A stretch of 64,000 bases of DNA from RU20A sp042610495 (GCF_042610495.1 NZ_JBHGAP010000008.1:62001-126000); one strand, 5' to 3'; shown: positions 10,419 through 20,745, counted from the first letter of the stretch. Translations and numbers: made by a program. The notes: generated from the sequence alone by a model not told the origin.

Positions 10419-12329
10419 ATGCAGCGGACGACGCCTGCCGTTTTTCTCGCACGCCTGCGGATGGCGGCCCGCAAGCTCAGTGCCTTGCTGCTGTCGGCGC
10501 GTCTCTGGCTCGTGCGGCGCGTCACGATTGGCGTGATCGGGCTCGTGCTTCTCCTTGCCCTTTCCACCCGGCTCGTCTTTCCGCTGCTGGTCGGGCCTGA
10601 AGATCTGGCGTCCGCCTTCACGGCAGCGATTGTAGGGGCGAGCGGCGCAACACTCACCGTGAAGGGCGAGACAGATCTCAGCCTGTGGCCGAGCCCGGTG
10701 CTTCGCCTTTCCGACGTCACGCTGACCAGCCATGGCGAAGGCGATTCGGCAGGGCCGGTGACGATAGCCGCGAGCGCGGTGCAGGTGGGCTTCGATGTGG
10801 CCGGTGTCCTGTTCGGACATCCCGACTACGAAAACCTGCGGCTCACCAATGCGACGATCACGCTCAGCACCGAGCGGGCCAGCCGCGCCGGCGAAGGCCT
10901 CCTGCGGGTGATCCGTGCCGAGAGCGGATCGCCGGTGCTATCGGGCACAGCGGTCTTCGAAGGCGCGCGGCTTCGCGTCCTCGGGGCGGACGCGAAACCC
11001 GGTCTTGCGATCGACGATGTCTGGGGTACTGTGGTGCTGCCCGGCACTGGCTCGACGATGTCCGGCGACCTCACCGGCATGCTGCACGGGGTAGCGACGA
11101 CGCTTTCCTTCCGCAGCAATGATGCGGCCGGTCTTCTGACAGGGCACAGTGCGCCCCTCTCCTTCGGCCTGACGAGCACGCCTGCGAGCCTTGCCTTCGA
11201 CGGCGTGGGCATGCTGTCGGCGCAGCCCTTCGTCTCCGGCGCGCTGTCCGTCACCGCACCTTCGGTCGGCGGGCTGGCGCGGCTCGTCGGCGCGCAGGAA
11301 CTGGCACGCAACCCGCTCGGCCCGGTCGCGATCGAGGCGCGCCTGTCGACGGCCGGCGATGACCTGAAGTTCGACAATGTGGATCTGACGCTTGGCGACA
11401 CCAGCGGGCGCGGCGTGCTGGACCTCGGGCTGCCGACAGGGCAGATGCCGAAACTGTCGGGCACGCTCGCCTTTGATCGCATCGATCTTTCCACCGTGCT
11501 GCCGGTGATTGGCGGCCTGCAGGTGGAACGCGCCTTTCTGGGCGCCGCGATCGCCGATCAGGTGTCGGCCCGCATCCGCACGGACCTCAGGCTTTCGGCC
11601 GACGACGTTCACTTCGCCAGCCTGACGGCAAGCCGGGTCGCGGCGGGCCTGCGCGGCAGTCCGGGGCGGCTGTCCCTCGATATCGGCGATGCGACGGTGG
11701 CAGGCGGGCGCCTGTCAGGCTCCATTCTCGTTGCGGCTCCGCCCGGCGAGGCGACGCGCGGCAGCGTGGACATCCATCTGCGCGATGCCGAGATGGAAAC
11801 GCTCGCCACAGCCCTCGCCATCGGTGGCCCCGTCTCGCGAGGGCGCGCCGCAATTTCCCTGTCGTTGCAGTCGCCGGAACCAATCCTGATCGCACCGCCG
11901 GCCTCCGTGACCGGAACGCTGACGGTGACAACCGGGGCAGGCTCGATCCGCGGGCTCGATCCGCAACGCCTTTCGGAAATGATGGAGGCGGGCACCGTCT
12001 TTTCGCTCGCCAGCGCCACCAGCGGCACCTTTCCCTTCGAAACCATCGATATCGACGCCCGGATTGCAGGCGGGCGGCTTCGGGTGGAGCATGGCGGCCT
12101 GACCGGTTCGGCCGGTACGCTCAACCTGCGCGGAGTGATCGACCTGCCGACCAGCGGGCTCGCGCTTGCCGGACGCTACGATCCGCTGGCGGTTCCGGCT
12201 TCAGCGTCCGGAGCATCCGCAGCACCGGCCGAGACCGTGCCGCTGACCTCCGGAGCCCGTTTCTTCGTCGGCGGAAACTGGCCGCAGGCGGTGGTCACTC
12301 CGCTTTCGGTTCTCTCGCCGGAGCGCTGA
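10419..12329 (+). CDS. AsmA-family protein
   Basis: A 636-residue protein with one membrane anchor near residues 35-55 (VTIGVIGLVLLLALSTRLVF) and a long periplasmic beta-rich region. The segment after the anchor (GATLTVKGETDLSLWPSPVLRLSDVTL) is the AsmA signature, and the C-terminal part (GGRLRVEHGGLTGSAGTLNLRGVIDL) is the AsmA_2-like repeat. AsmA-like proteins act in envelope lipid homeostasis and lipid transport between membranes. The start at 10419 is chosen because AGAGGAG lies 7-8 bases upstream and the anchor follows at the expected distance; a longer frame from 10044 lacks family character. The small DUF6460-like gene follows on the same strand. Confidence 0.85.
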   Translation: MQRTTPAVFLARLRMAARKLSALLLSARLWLVRRVTIGVIGLVLLLALSTRLVFPLLVGPEDLASAFTAAIVGASGATLTVKGETDLSLWPSPVLRLSDVTLTSHGEGDSAGPVTIAASAVQVGFDVAGVLFGHPDYENLRLTNATITLSTERASRAGEGLLRVIRAESGSPVLSGTAVFEGARLRVLGADAKPGLAIDDVWGTVVLPGTGSTMSGDLTGMLHGVATTLSFRSNDAAGLLTGHSAPLSFGLTSTPASLAFDGVGMLSAQPFVSGALSVTAPSVGGLARLVGAQELARNPLGPVAIEARLSTAGDDLKFDNVDLTLGDTSGRGVLDLGLPTGQMPKLSGTLAFDRIDLSTVLPVIGGLQVERAFLGAAIADQVSARIRTDLRLSADDVHFASLTASRVAAGLRGSPGRLSLDIGDATVAGGRLSGSILVAAPPGEATRGSVDIHLRDAEMETLATALAIGGPVSRGRAAISLSLQSPEPILIAPPASVTGTLTVTTGAGSIRGLDPQRLSEMMEAGTVFSLASATSGTFPFETIDIDARIAGGRLRVEHGGLTGSAGTLNLRGVIDLPTSGLALAGRYDPLAVPASASGASAAPAETVPLTSGARFFVGGNWPQAVVTPLSVLSPER

Positions 12330-12447
12330 GGACGAGCGCCTTTCCTCTTTAGGGGGATCCGGTCGCCCGAAAATGGCTGCGCGCAGTTTTCCGCGCGCTG
12401 GTCTATGCTCGTCTCAACTGCGCCGAATCATCGACCTGGGGACGTCT

Positions 12448-12696
12448 GTGCTTCGCTTTCTGGCCGCCACCTTCAAGATCCTGCTTGCCTCGCTCATCAC
12501 CGGGGCCGGACTTTCCTTCTTCGACCTCTCCTCGGCCGAGCTTCTCGCCCGGATCGGCATGACGCCGGAAGAGGTCTGGGCCTATCTTGTCAGGGCGGTG
12601 AACTGGGCGGTGCCGAACATCCTGCTGGGCTCGCTGATCGTCGTGCCCGTCTGGCTGTTGACCTACATCTTCCTGCCGCCGCGCGGCGACGCCTGA
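12448..12696 (+). CDS. Small inner-membrane protein, DUF6460-like
   Basis: An 82-residue protein with two hydrophobic segments (FLAATFKILLASLITGAGL and NILLGSLIVVPVWLLTYIF) joined by a polar stretch containing MTPEEVWAYLVRAVNWAVP, and a short C-terminus PPRGDA. The pattern matches small rhizobial proteins annotated with DUF6460; their function is unknown. The GTG at 12448 has GGGGA five bases upstream; an ATG at 12373 in frame would add residues without resemblance to the family. It follows the AsmA-like gene by about 120 bases and may be cotranscribed. Confidence 0.7.
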   Translation: MLRFLAATFKILLASLITGAGLSFFDLSSAELLARIGMTPEEVWAYLVRAVNWAVPNILLGSLIVVPVWLLTYIFLPPRGDA

Positions 12697-12710
12697 GGCG
12701 AAAAGACAAA

Positions 12711-12735
12711 GGGCCGGAACCTTTCGGTCCGGCCC
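12711..12735. terminator. Hairpin terminator between convergent genes
   Basis: Stem GGGCCGGA (12711-12718) with TCCGGCCC (12728-12735). Read leftward it is followed by TTTGTCTTTT, which fits termination of the pot operon; read rightward the T run is absent but the stem could still help terminate the DUF6460-like gene. Confidence 0.7.
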
Positions 12736-12761
12736 CTCGCCTTCCGTGACATCCGTCCAGA

Positions 12762-13577
12762 CTACATCGCGGCCGCCGCCCGCTCGTCGCGCTCGCGCTG
12801 ATTTTCGCGCGCGCGGGTGACGATGGAGGCGACCAGAACCCCGAAGGCGACGATGCCGATCAGGATGGTGCAGGCCGCGTTGATCTCCGGCGTGACGCCG
12901 AGGCGCACCTGGCTGTAGATCTTCATGGGCAGCGTGGTGGCGCCCGGACCCGTGGTGAAGCTCGCGATCACGAGATCGTCGAGCGACAGCGTGAAGGCCA
13001 GAACCCAACCGGAGAAGACCGCCGGCGCGATGACCGGCAGGGTCACCTGGAAGAAGGTGGCGACCGGTGTCGCGCCGAGATCCTGCGCCGCCTCCTCTAT
13101 CGAGCGGTCGAAGGTGACGAGGCGGGACTGCACCACCACGGCGACGAAGCACATGGTGAAGGTGATGTGCGCGAGCGTGATCGTCCAGAAGCCGCGATCA
13201 AGCCCGAGCGCCACGAACAGCAGCAGCAGCGAGAGGCCGGTGATGACCTCGGGCATGACGAGCGGCGCATAGACCATGCCGGAGAACAGCACGCGGCCGT
13301 GGAAGCGGCGGTAGCGTGTCAGCGCCAGGGCCGCCAGCGTGCCGAGGATGGTGGCAAGCGTTGCCGACAGCAGCGCAACCCGGATCGTCACCCAGGCGGC
13401 GTCCATCAGCGCCTGGTTCTGGAAGAGCGAGGCGTACCACTTGGTGGAGAAGCCTGCCCAGACGGTGACGAGCTTCGATTCGTTGAAGGAGAAGATCACC
13501 AGAAGCACGATCGGCAGGTAGAGGAAACCAAAGCCGAGGACGATCGAGGCGATGTTGAAACGGGACCAGCGGGTCAT
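12762..13577 (-). CDS. potI: Putrescine ABC transporter permease PotI
   Basis: A 271-residue inner-membrane permease with about six hydrophobic segments and the EAA loop EEAAQDLGATPVATFFQVTLP. Sequence and length match PotI of the PotFGHI importer. Its ATG lies two bases after the potH stop, and its GGGGAGA ribosome-binding site overlaps the last potH codons, implying translational coupling. Last gene of the leftward operon potF-potG-potH-potI. Confidence 0.93.
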   Translation of the reverse strand: MTRWSRFNIASIVLGFGFLYLPIVLLVIFSFNESKLVTVWAGFSTKWYASLFQNQALMDAAWVTIRVALLSATLATILGTLAALALTRYRRFHGRVLFSGMVYAPLVMPEVITGLSLLLLFVALGLDRGFWTITLAHITFTMCFVAVVVQSRLVTFDRSIEEAAQDLGATPVATFFQVTLPVIAPAVFSGWVLAFTLSLDDLVIASFTTGPGATTLPMKIYSQVRLGVTPEINAACTILIGIVAFGVLVASIVTRARENQRERDERAAAAM

Positions 13578-13579
13578 GT

Positions 13580-14485
13580 CTATCTCCCCTCGTTTCTGGA
13601 CTGGGCGTTCTGGAAGAACATGATCGGCACGACGAGGATCATCAGAAGGATGATCGCCACCGCCGAGGACACCGGCCAGTCGCGGTTGGCGTTGAACTCG
13701 TTCCAGAGCGTCTTGCCGATCATCAGCGTTTCGGATCCGCCGAGCAGGTCGGGAATGACGAATTCGCCGACGGCGGGAATGAAGACCAGCATGCAGCCGG
13801 CGATGACACCCGGCAGCGACAGCGGGAAGGTCACCTTCCAGAAGGCCGTGGTCGGCGTGCAGCCGAGATCCTGCGCGGCCTCCACCAGCGAGCCATCCAT
13901 CTTTTCCAGCGCCGAATAGATCGGCAGCACCATGAAGGGCAGGTAGGAATAGACGATGCCGATATAGATCGCCGTGTTGGTGTTGAGGATGACGAGCGGC
14001 GTATCGATGACGCCGAGGAAGAGCAGCAGCTGATTGAGCAGCCCCTCGGGCTTGAGGATCGCGATCCAGGCGTAGACGCGGATCAGGAAGCTCGTCCAGA
14101 ACGGCAGGATGACCAGCATCAACAGCGTCGGGCGGATCGAGCGCGGCGCCTGCGCCATGCCGTAGGCGACGGGATAGGCGATCAGCAGCGTCAGGAAGGT
14201 CGAGATCGCCGCGATCGTCAGGCTGGAGATGTAGGCGTTGAAATAGAGCGCATCCTCCGTCAGCCAGACATAGTTGTCGAAGGAGAATTCGCGGATGCCG
14301 TCCAGAATGCCGGCGAAGCCGCCGGCGAGGTCGAAGACCGGGGTGTAGGGCGGCATGGCGATCGCCGTCGTCGACAGCGAGATGCGGAAGACGATGAAGA
14401 AGGGCGCCAGGAAGAAGATCAGCAGCCAGACGAAGGGGATGATGATGACGAGCCGGCTGGTAACGGCGGAAAGGGCCTTGGACAT
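13580..14485 (-). CDS. potH: Putrescine ABC transporter permease PotH
   Basis: A 301-residue permease with an N-terminal anchor (LVIIIPFVWLLIFFLAPFF), further membrane segments and the EAA loop VEAAQDLGCTPTTAFWKVTFP, which pairs with PotI to form the transport channel. The ATG comes four bases after the potG stop, with AAGGGG in the last potG codons serving as ribosome-binding site. Assignment over PotB follows from pairing with a PotF-type binding protein. Confidence 0.93.
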   Translation of the reverse strand: MSKALSAVTSRLVIIIPFVWLLIFFLAPFFIVFRISLSTTAIAMPPYTPVFDLAGGFAGILDGIREFSFDNYVWLTEDALYFNAYISSLTIAAISTFLTLLIAYPVAYGMAQAPRSIRPTLLMLVILPFWTSFLIRVYAWIAILKPEGLLNQLLLFLGVIDTPLVILNTNTAIYIGIVYSYLPFMVLPIYSALEKMDGSLVEAAQDLGCTPTTAFWKVTFPLSLPGVIAGCMLVFIPAVGEFVIPDLLGGSETLMIGKTLWNEFNANRDWPVSSAVAIILLMILVVPIMFFQNAQSRNEGR

Positions 14486-14489
14486 GCTG

Positions 14490-15632
14490 CTACCCCTTCA
14501 GGACAACGCCGGCATTGGCGGCAAAGGAGACCCAGACCTTCTGCTCGTAGGCGAGCGGATCGTCCATTTCGCGTGCGGCGTTCAGCATGGAGGCCTTGAC
14601 CACCTTGCCGTCTGACAGGCGCACGTGGAAGACGGTCATGTCGCCGAGATAGGCGATATCCCAGATCTCGCCCTCGACCGCATTGACGGTCGTGTTGGCG
14701 GGAGCCTGCGAGGAGACGCGCAGCTTTTCCGGCCGCACGGCAATAGCGGCATCGGCGCCGACCGGCTGGGTTTCCGGCGTCGCCACGTCGACGGTGAAGC
14801 CGCTTTTGGCGGCGACTTCCAGCGTGGTGCCTGTCGCGGCCTTGACCTTGCCTTCGAAGATGTTCACGTCGCCGATGAAGTCGGCCACGAAGCGGGAGTT
14901 CGGCGCCTCGTAGATCTCGGCAGGCGTTGCGACCTGGATGACCTTGCCGGCGCTCATGACGGCGATGCGGTCGGCCATGGTCATGGCCTCTTCCTGGTCG
15001 TGGGTGACGACGACGAAGGTCAGGCCGAGATCCTGCTGGAGGTCCATCAGTTCGAACTGGGTTTCCTCGCGCAGCTTCTTGTCGAGCGCGCCGAGCGGCT
15101 CGTCGAGCAGCAGCACCTTCGGGCGCTTGGCGATGGAGCGGGCGAGCGCCACGCGCTGGCGCTGGCCGCCGGAGAGCTGGTGCGGCTTGCGGGCGGCGAA
15201 TTTCTCGAGCTTCACGAGCTTCAGCATCTGCGCGACGCGCTCGGCAATCTCGGTCTTCGGCATGCCGTCCTGCTTGAGGCCGAAGGCGATGTTCTTCTCC
15301 ACCGACATGTGCGGGAAGAGCGCGTAGGACTGGAACATCATGTTGACCGGGCGGCGATAGGGCGGAATGCCCTTGATGCTCTGGCCATCGAGGATGATGT
15401 CGCCCGATGTCGGGTCCTCGAAGCCGGCGAGCATGCGCAGCAGCGTGGACTTGCCGCAGCCGGAGGCGCCGAGCAGCGCGAAGAATTCGCGCTGGTAGAT
15501 GTTGAGGCTCAGATTGTCGACGGCGGTGAAATCGCCGAAGCGCTTGGTGACGTTCTGGAAGGAAATGTAAGGCTTTGCCGTCGGATCGGCCCAGGGGGCA
15601 AAGGAGCGACGGATGCTGCCGAGAGATTTCAT
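14490..15632 (-). CDS. potG: Putrescine ABC transporter ATPase PotG
   Basis: A 380-residue ATPase. Walker A GASGCGKST, Q-loop in MMFQSYALFPHM, signature LSGGQRQRVALARSI, Walker B VLLLDEPLGALD and the switch histidine in VVTHDQEEA are all present, followed by a C-terminal TOBE-like regulatory domain. It energises PotH/PotI. A terminator-like hairpin lies between potF and this gene, so potGHI is probably made at lower levels than the binding protein. Confidence 0.94.
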   Translation of the reverse strand: MKSLGSIRRSFAPWADPTAKPYISFQNVTKRFGDFTAVDNLSLNIYQREFFALLGASGCGKSTLLRMLAGFEDPTSGDIILDGQSIKGIPPYRRPVNMMFQSYALFPHMSVEKNIAFGLKQDGMPKTEIAERVAQMLKLVKLEKFAARKPHQLSGGQRQRVALARSIAKRPKVLLLDEPLGALDKKLREETQFELMDLQQDLGLTFVVVTHDQEEAMTMADRIAVMSAGKVIQVATPAEIYEAPNSRFVADFIGDVNIFEGKVKAATGTTLEVAAKSGFTVDVATPETQPVGADAAIAVRPEKLRVSSQAPANTTVNAVEGEIWDIAYLGDMTVFHVRLSDGKVVKASMLNAAREMDDPLAYEQKVWVSFAANAGVVLKG

Positions 15633-15773
15633 GCGAGGTTCCCCATTCCTGCGGGCGTGCCGGCCGGTCGGGTTCCCCGCCGTGCACGTCCCTGCTTGTC
15701 AAACCGGATACCGCCGGAAGGCCCAGGCCGCGCCCAGAATGGTCAGCCGCGCCTTTCCATCGGCAGGAAAGAA

Positions 15774-15800
15774 AAATGCCCGGAGACGATCCGGGCATTT
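15774..15800 (-). terminator. Attenuating terminator between potF and potG
   Basis: A perfect 11-bp stem AAATGCCCGGA (15774-15784) with TCCGGGCATTT (15790-15800) and a five-base loop starts ten bases after the potF stop. A short T-rich tail follows leftward. Such elements in binding-protein operons let most transcripts stop after the abundant binding protein while some read into potGHI. Confidence 0.8.
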
Positions 15801-15809
15801 CCTGCGTCG

Positions 15810-16901
15810 TTACTGGCCGGAGACCACCTTGGTCCACAGCCGCGTGATGATGCGCTGGACCTTGGGGTTGTAAGGCGACACGGTGAAGAGCTTCTTCAGC
15901 ATGGCATCGTCCGGATAGATGGCGGGGTCGTCGAGGACCGCCTTGTCGATGAACTGCTGCGACGCCTTGTTGCCGTTAGCGTAGAAGACGTAGTTGCTGG
16001 CCTTGGCGATGACTTCCGGCTTCATCATGTAGTTGAGGAAGGCGTGCGCCTCCTCCACATGCGGCGCATCGGCCGGGATCGCCATCTGGTCGAACCACAT
16101 TTCCGCGCCTTCCTTCGGCACGACATAGTCGATCTTCACGCCCTGCTTGGCTTCCTCGGCGCGCGCACGGGCCTGGAAGATGTCGCCGGAGAAGCCGACC
16201 GCAACACAGATGTCGCCGTTGGCGAGCGCGTTGATGTATTCGGAGGAGTGGAATTTGCGGATGGACGGCCGCACCTTCATCATCACCTCTTCGGCCTTGG
16301 CGAGATCGTCCTGCGACGTGGTTTCCGGGCTGATGCCGAGATAATTCAGGACCGAGGGCAGGATGTCGGACGAGGAGTCCAGCATGTAGATGCCGCAACC
16401 GGCCAGCTTTTCGGCATTGGCGGGATCGAGCACGGCACTCCAGCTGTCGAGCTTGTCGACGCCGAGCGCGGCCTTCACCTTGTCGACATTGTAGCCGATG
16501 CCGACCGTGCCCCACATGTAGTTGATGGAGTATTCGTTGCCGGGATCGTATTTGGCGGTGCGCTCGTTGACGAGGTCCCACATGTTGGACATGTTCGGGA
16601 GCTTCGACTTGTCGAGCTTCTGGAACACGCCGGCCTGGATCTGGCGGGCGAGGAAGTGCGCCGTCGGCACCACGACGTCATAGCCGGTGCCGCCGGAAAG
16701 AAGCTTGGTCTCGAGGATTTCGTTGGAGTCGAAGACGTCGTAGACGACCTTGATGCCGGTTTCCTTGGTAAAGTCCTCAAGGATGCTCTGGTCGATGTAG
16801 TCGGACCAGTTGTAGACGTTGACGACGCGTTCCTGCGCCTGCGCCACACCGGCGATACCCGCCAGCAGGACGGTGGCCAGGGCAGTTGCAATCTTCTTCA
16901 T
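15810..16901 (-). CDS. potF: Putrescine-binding periplasmic protein PotF
   Basis: A 363-residue secreted solute-binding protein with signal peptide MKKIATALATVLLAGIAGVA ending at an AQA site. The mature part opens ERVVNVYNWSDYID, the hallmark of PotD/PotF polyamine-binding proteins, and continues with FDSNEILETKLL, SGGTGYDVVVP and MWGTVGIGYN. The ATG at 16901 is preceded by GGGGAA; an in-frame start at 16961 would put a charged extension before the signal peptide. First gene of the pot operon, and functionally linked to the PuuA/PuuB-like pair at 27-30 kb. Confidence 0.93.
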   Translation of the reverse strand: MKKIATALATVLLAGIAGVAQAQERVVNVYNWSDYIDQSILEDFTKETGIKVVYDVFDSNEILETKLLSGGTGYDVVVPTAHFLARQIQAGVFQKLDKSKLPNMSNMWDLVNERTAKYDPGNEYSINYMWGTVGIGYNVDKVKAALGVDKLDSWSAVLDPANAEKLAGCGIYMLDSSSDILPSVLNYLGISPETTSQDDLAKAEEVMMKVRPSIRKFHSSEYINALANGDICVAVGFSGDIFQARARAEEAKQGVKIDYVVPKEGAEMWFDQMAIPADAPHVEEAHAFLNYMMKPEVIAKASNYVFYANGNKASQQFIDKAVLDDPAIYPDDAMLKKLFTVSPYNPKVQRIITRLWTKVVSGQ

Positions 16902-17073
16902 CCCATTCCCCTTTTTTCGTCTTGTATCGATCGGCGCGGCCACGGTTGCCGGGGCCTTCAACGTGCCCTCATGCGGCCGGGTTCTTGACCACGCGGTAAA
17001 AGGTTAGGCAGGTTTTCGGGCAAGCTCAAGCGATTTCGCAGGCGCGAAATCCATCGCGTGAGATGGAACGAAG

Positions 17074-18477
17074 TTATTGAAAGTCAAACACGCTGAGGCC
17101 GGCGACCATCTCGTCGAGGCCAAGCGGACGGGTGACCGGCGGCTCGGCGCGCGCCAGGCAGCCCTGCCGTTCGCAGAGCCGGCACGCGGTGCCGGCGAGA
17201 ACCGGCGGACCCTGCGGATCGGCATAGATCGTGTCGGCCCCGGCATCGCAGCCGACGAGGATGGCGGTGCGCCGGACACGTTCGCGAAAGCCGGCGCGCG
17301 GGCCTTCCACGGTGCGGGCGACGGTCAGGAAGCGCGTGCCGTCTTCCATCTCCACGGTTTCCGCCAGCACTTGTCCGGGCTGCGAAAAGGCGGCGGTGAC
17401 GGCAAGTTTCGGACAGTCGCCACCGAAGCGGGCGAGCGGAAAGCCTTGAGCACCCGCGCGCCTGAGCCTGTTGCCGGCACTGTCGATTTCCAGCGTGAAG
17501 AAGGCGATGCCGGCGCTGCCCGGTCGCTGCAGGGCGACGAGGCGGCTTGCTGCCTGCTCGAAGGAGACATGGAAACGCGCCGCCAGAACCTCGACGTCAT
17601 AGCGGGCGCGCTGGGCTGCCTGAAGGAAGGCGCCGTAGGGCATCATCAGCGCGTGGGCGGCCAGCCGCGCCAGCTCGAAACGGGCGATGCGCCGCGCCTC
17701 GCCGGTGGTGAGCGACAGCGCATCGAGTTCGGCGAGGATCGGCTGGTGCAGCGCGATCTGAGCGGCCTCCATGGCGACTTCGCGGGCCTGATCGGCCGCA
17801 GACAGGCGTTCGGAGAGGAAAAGCCGCATGGAATGCCGGTCGAAGCGACGGCGCAGGGTCGGCATGGCATGGATTGGCAGGGTGCGAACGGCCAGCCCGT
17901 GCTCGCGCCTCAGCCAGGCCTTCAAGGCCGCCGCGACATCTTCGGCCTGCTCCAGCGTGGCATGAAAGGCTTCGGCCGCTTCCTCGATACGGGCGAAATA
18001 GGCCGGCCGCGTTTCGAAGGCTTCCCGGACCTCGTCGATCGGCAGGCGCGCCTCGGCCAGCGCGGTCTGGTGGCCCTGCCGGGCGAGAAGGTCGGTGAGG
18101 TCGCGCAGGCGGGCGGATTGTTCGCGATAGGCGCGGTAGAGCTTCAGCATGCCCTTGGCGGCATTGGGTGCTGCCTCGGCGATCTCCACCAGTTCCTGGT
18201 CTCCCGGCAGTTCGCCGGCCAGCAGCGGATCGGCAAAGACCGCCTTCAGCTCACTGATGCTGCCGGAAGCCTCGCCCTGGAGATCGTCGAGATCGACCTT
18301 GTAGACCGAGGCGAGCTTCAGGAGCAGCTGCACCGTCAGCGGGCGCTGGTTGCGCTCGATGAGGTTGAGGTAGGAGGGCGAAATGCCCAGCGCCTCGGCC
18401 ATGGCCGTCTGGGTCAGGCCAAGCCCGTTGCGAACCCGGCGCACGCGGGCGCCGGCAAAGATCTTGTTTTCTGCCAT
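17074..18477 (-). CDS. ScfR/RamB-type transcriptional regulator of short-chain fatty acid use
   Basis: A 467-residue regulator. Residues about 8-62 form an XRE-type helix-turn-helix (LGLTQTAMAEALGISPSYLNLIERNQR). The middle resembles the IrrE N-terminal-like domain, but I see no HExxH zinc-protease motif, and the C-terminal third is ScfR-like (DUF2083) with a cysteine cluster CRLCERQGC near residue 430. Mycobacterial and corynebacterial RamB of this family controls isocitrate lyase and acetate genes, and here the gene is divergent from aceA, so control of aceA is a strong inference. Three TTTACA hexamers lie just upstream of its start. Confidence 0.88.
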   Translation of the reverse strand: MAENKIFAGARVRRVRNGLGLTQTAMAEALGISPSYLNLIERNQRPLTVQLLLKLASVYKVDLDDLQGEASGSISELKAVFADPLLAGELPGDQELVEIAEAAPNAAKGMLKLYRAYREQSARLRDLTDLLARQGHQTALAEARLPIDEVREAFETRPAYFARIEEAAEAFHATLEQAEDVAAALKAWLRREHGLAVRTLPIHAMPTLRRRFDRHSMRLFLSERLSAADQAREVAMEAAQIALHQPILAELDALSLTTGEARRIARFELARLAAHALMMPYGAFLQAAQRARYDVEVLAARFHVSFEQAASRLVALQRPGSAGIAFFTLEIDSAGNRLRRAGAQGFPLARFGGDCPKLAVTAAFSQPGQVLAETVEMEDGTRFLTVARTVEGPRAGFRERVRRTAILVGCDAGADTIYADPQGPPVLAGTACRLCERQGCLARAEPPVTRPLGLDEMVAGLSVFDFQ

Positions 18478-18538
18478 TTGTAACAGTCTTTACACTCAGG
18501 CGCCGTCTTGCCGCATTTACAATTTTTACTTTTTTACA
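18477..18538. promoter_or_regulatory. TTTACA repeat cluster in the scfR-aceA divergent promoter
   Basis: TTTACA occurs at 18489-18494, 18516-18521 and 18533-18538, with the opposing TTTGTAA at 18477-18483, all directly upstream of the regulator start. Repetition of one hexamer in 60 bases suggests binding sites for the regulator itself (autoregulation) or for aceA control. Confidence 0.5.
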
Positions 18539-18708
18539 GCGCATCATTGTCAATGGCAAGACATCCTAACCCCTTTCAAAGTCTGATTTTCGCTTTGCTT
18601 CTGGCCGAATTGTGCAGCGCGATGTAAATACCCATACATCAGATCGACGCAACACACGGCGCCTCGACGAAAGTCTAACGCCGGTGAAAAGGACAGGAGA
18701 GCCCGACT

Positions 18709-19998
<1,290 letters not shown>

Positions 19999-20126
19999 TC
20001 CCTGCCCTCGCCTGCCGATCGTCCCACGCGGCGGCAGGCGGCCCGATGCAATCCCCTCCGCGCCCGGCGCGGAGGCTCCCCGAAAGCCATCAAGAACCCC
20101 CTGATATCAACGAGAGGAGAAATACC

Positions 20127-20402
20127 ATGTCCATCCAGGCCGCAGCCCTCAACACCAATCCCGCCCCGATCAAGACCCACGTCAAGGAACGCGCCGAAGA
20201 GCAGGCCAGCGCCATGACGAGCGACCAGCAGGCCACCATCCGCATGGTCGCCAACGACCTGCACCGCCTCAACCAGTCGATCATGAAGGCGGTCGATGCC
20301 GGGGTTTCCGTCGAACTCATCCGCTCCGCGCGCCACCATGGCGGCGCCGGCAACTGGGGCGACCTGATGGTCCCGGTCATCGTCACACAGGGCCAGGGCT
20401 GA
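20127..20402 (+). CDS. Small conserved-type protein of unknown function downstream of aceA
   Basis: A 91-residue soluble protein, MSIQAAALNTNPAPIKTHVK at the start, with a helical middle (TSDQQATIRMVANDLHRLNQ) and a C-terminal RHHGGAGNWGDLMVPVIV segment rich in His and Gly. I do not recognise a domain. GAGAGGAG is placed about ten bases before the ATG. It lies 128 bases after aceA, ahead of a terminator at 20466, so it is probably cotranscribed with isocitrate lyase. A role in the same acetate response is only a guess. Confidence 0.7.
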   Translation: MSIQAAALNTNPAPIKTHVKERAEEQASAMTSDQQATIRMVANDLHRLNQSIMKAVDAGVSVELIRSARHHGGAGNWGDLMVPVIVTQGQG

Positions 20403-20465
20403 CGCCCGGTTCCTCTTGCTTGGCCGAAAGAGGCTGTGAGCAGAGGTGACAAACGAAGCCCGAAC

Positions 20466-20497
20466 GGCCGGAAGACCTCACGGTTTTCCGGCCTTTT
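20466..20497 (+). terminator. Rho-independent terminator of the aceA transcript
   Basis: Stem GGCCGGAA (20466-20473) with TTCCGGCC (20486-20493), followed by TTTT. It lies about 65 bases after the small gene downstream of aceA. Confidence 0.85.
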
Positions 20498-20499
20498 CT

Positions 20500-20708
20500 C
20501 CGTCAGGGCCCTGCGCACGACAGGAGCCCCTCGCGTGGACCTGACGTTCCGCATCTCGTCAGGACTGGCGGTGCCGCCCGACCGAGGCGCCAGCTCGACA
20601 GCATGTCTTTTCGTGAAACAGCTCTACGCTTTCAGGAGACATGCTTTGACCGTACTGCCGATCAGACGAAACCGCCGCTGCGACGGATGTGGCAGCGGCG
20701 GTTTTGTT
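20500..20708 (+). other. Gene-free stretch ending in a strong terminator; possible small RNA
   Basis: After the aceA terminator comes a segment without a supported gene that ends in a perfect 13-bp stem, AAACCGCCGCTGC (20669-20681) with GCAGCGGCGGTTT (20692-20704), followed by TTGTTT. The strong rightward terminator has no rightward gene to serve, which hints at a small plus-strand transcript. Read leftward the same stem has a weaker TTTCGTCT tail and could terminate transcripts entering from aceA, or act bidirectionally beside the chemoreceptor stop at 20746. Confidence 0.4.
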
Positions 20709-20745
20709 TGCGGTGCCGGGCATGACCCCGGGCTTTACTCCGACG

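Noticed and set aside
20631..20646. A two-codon mini-frame (ATG CTT TGA) behind AGGAGA
   Set aside because: Spacing of one base between the purine run and ATG is too short for normal initiation, and there is no downstream gene for a leader to control.
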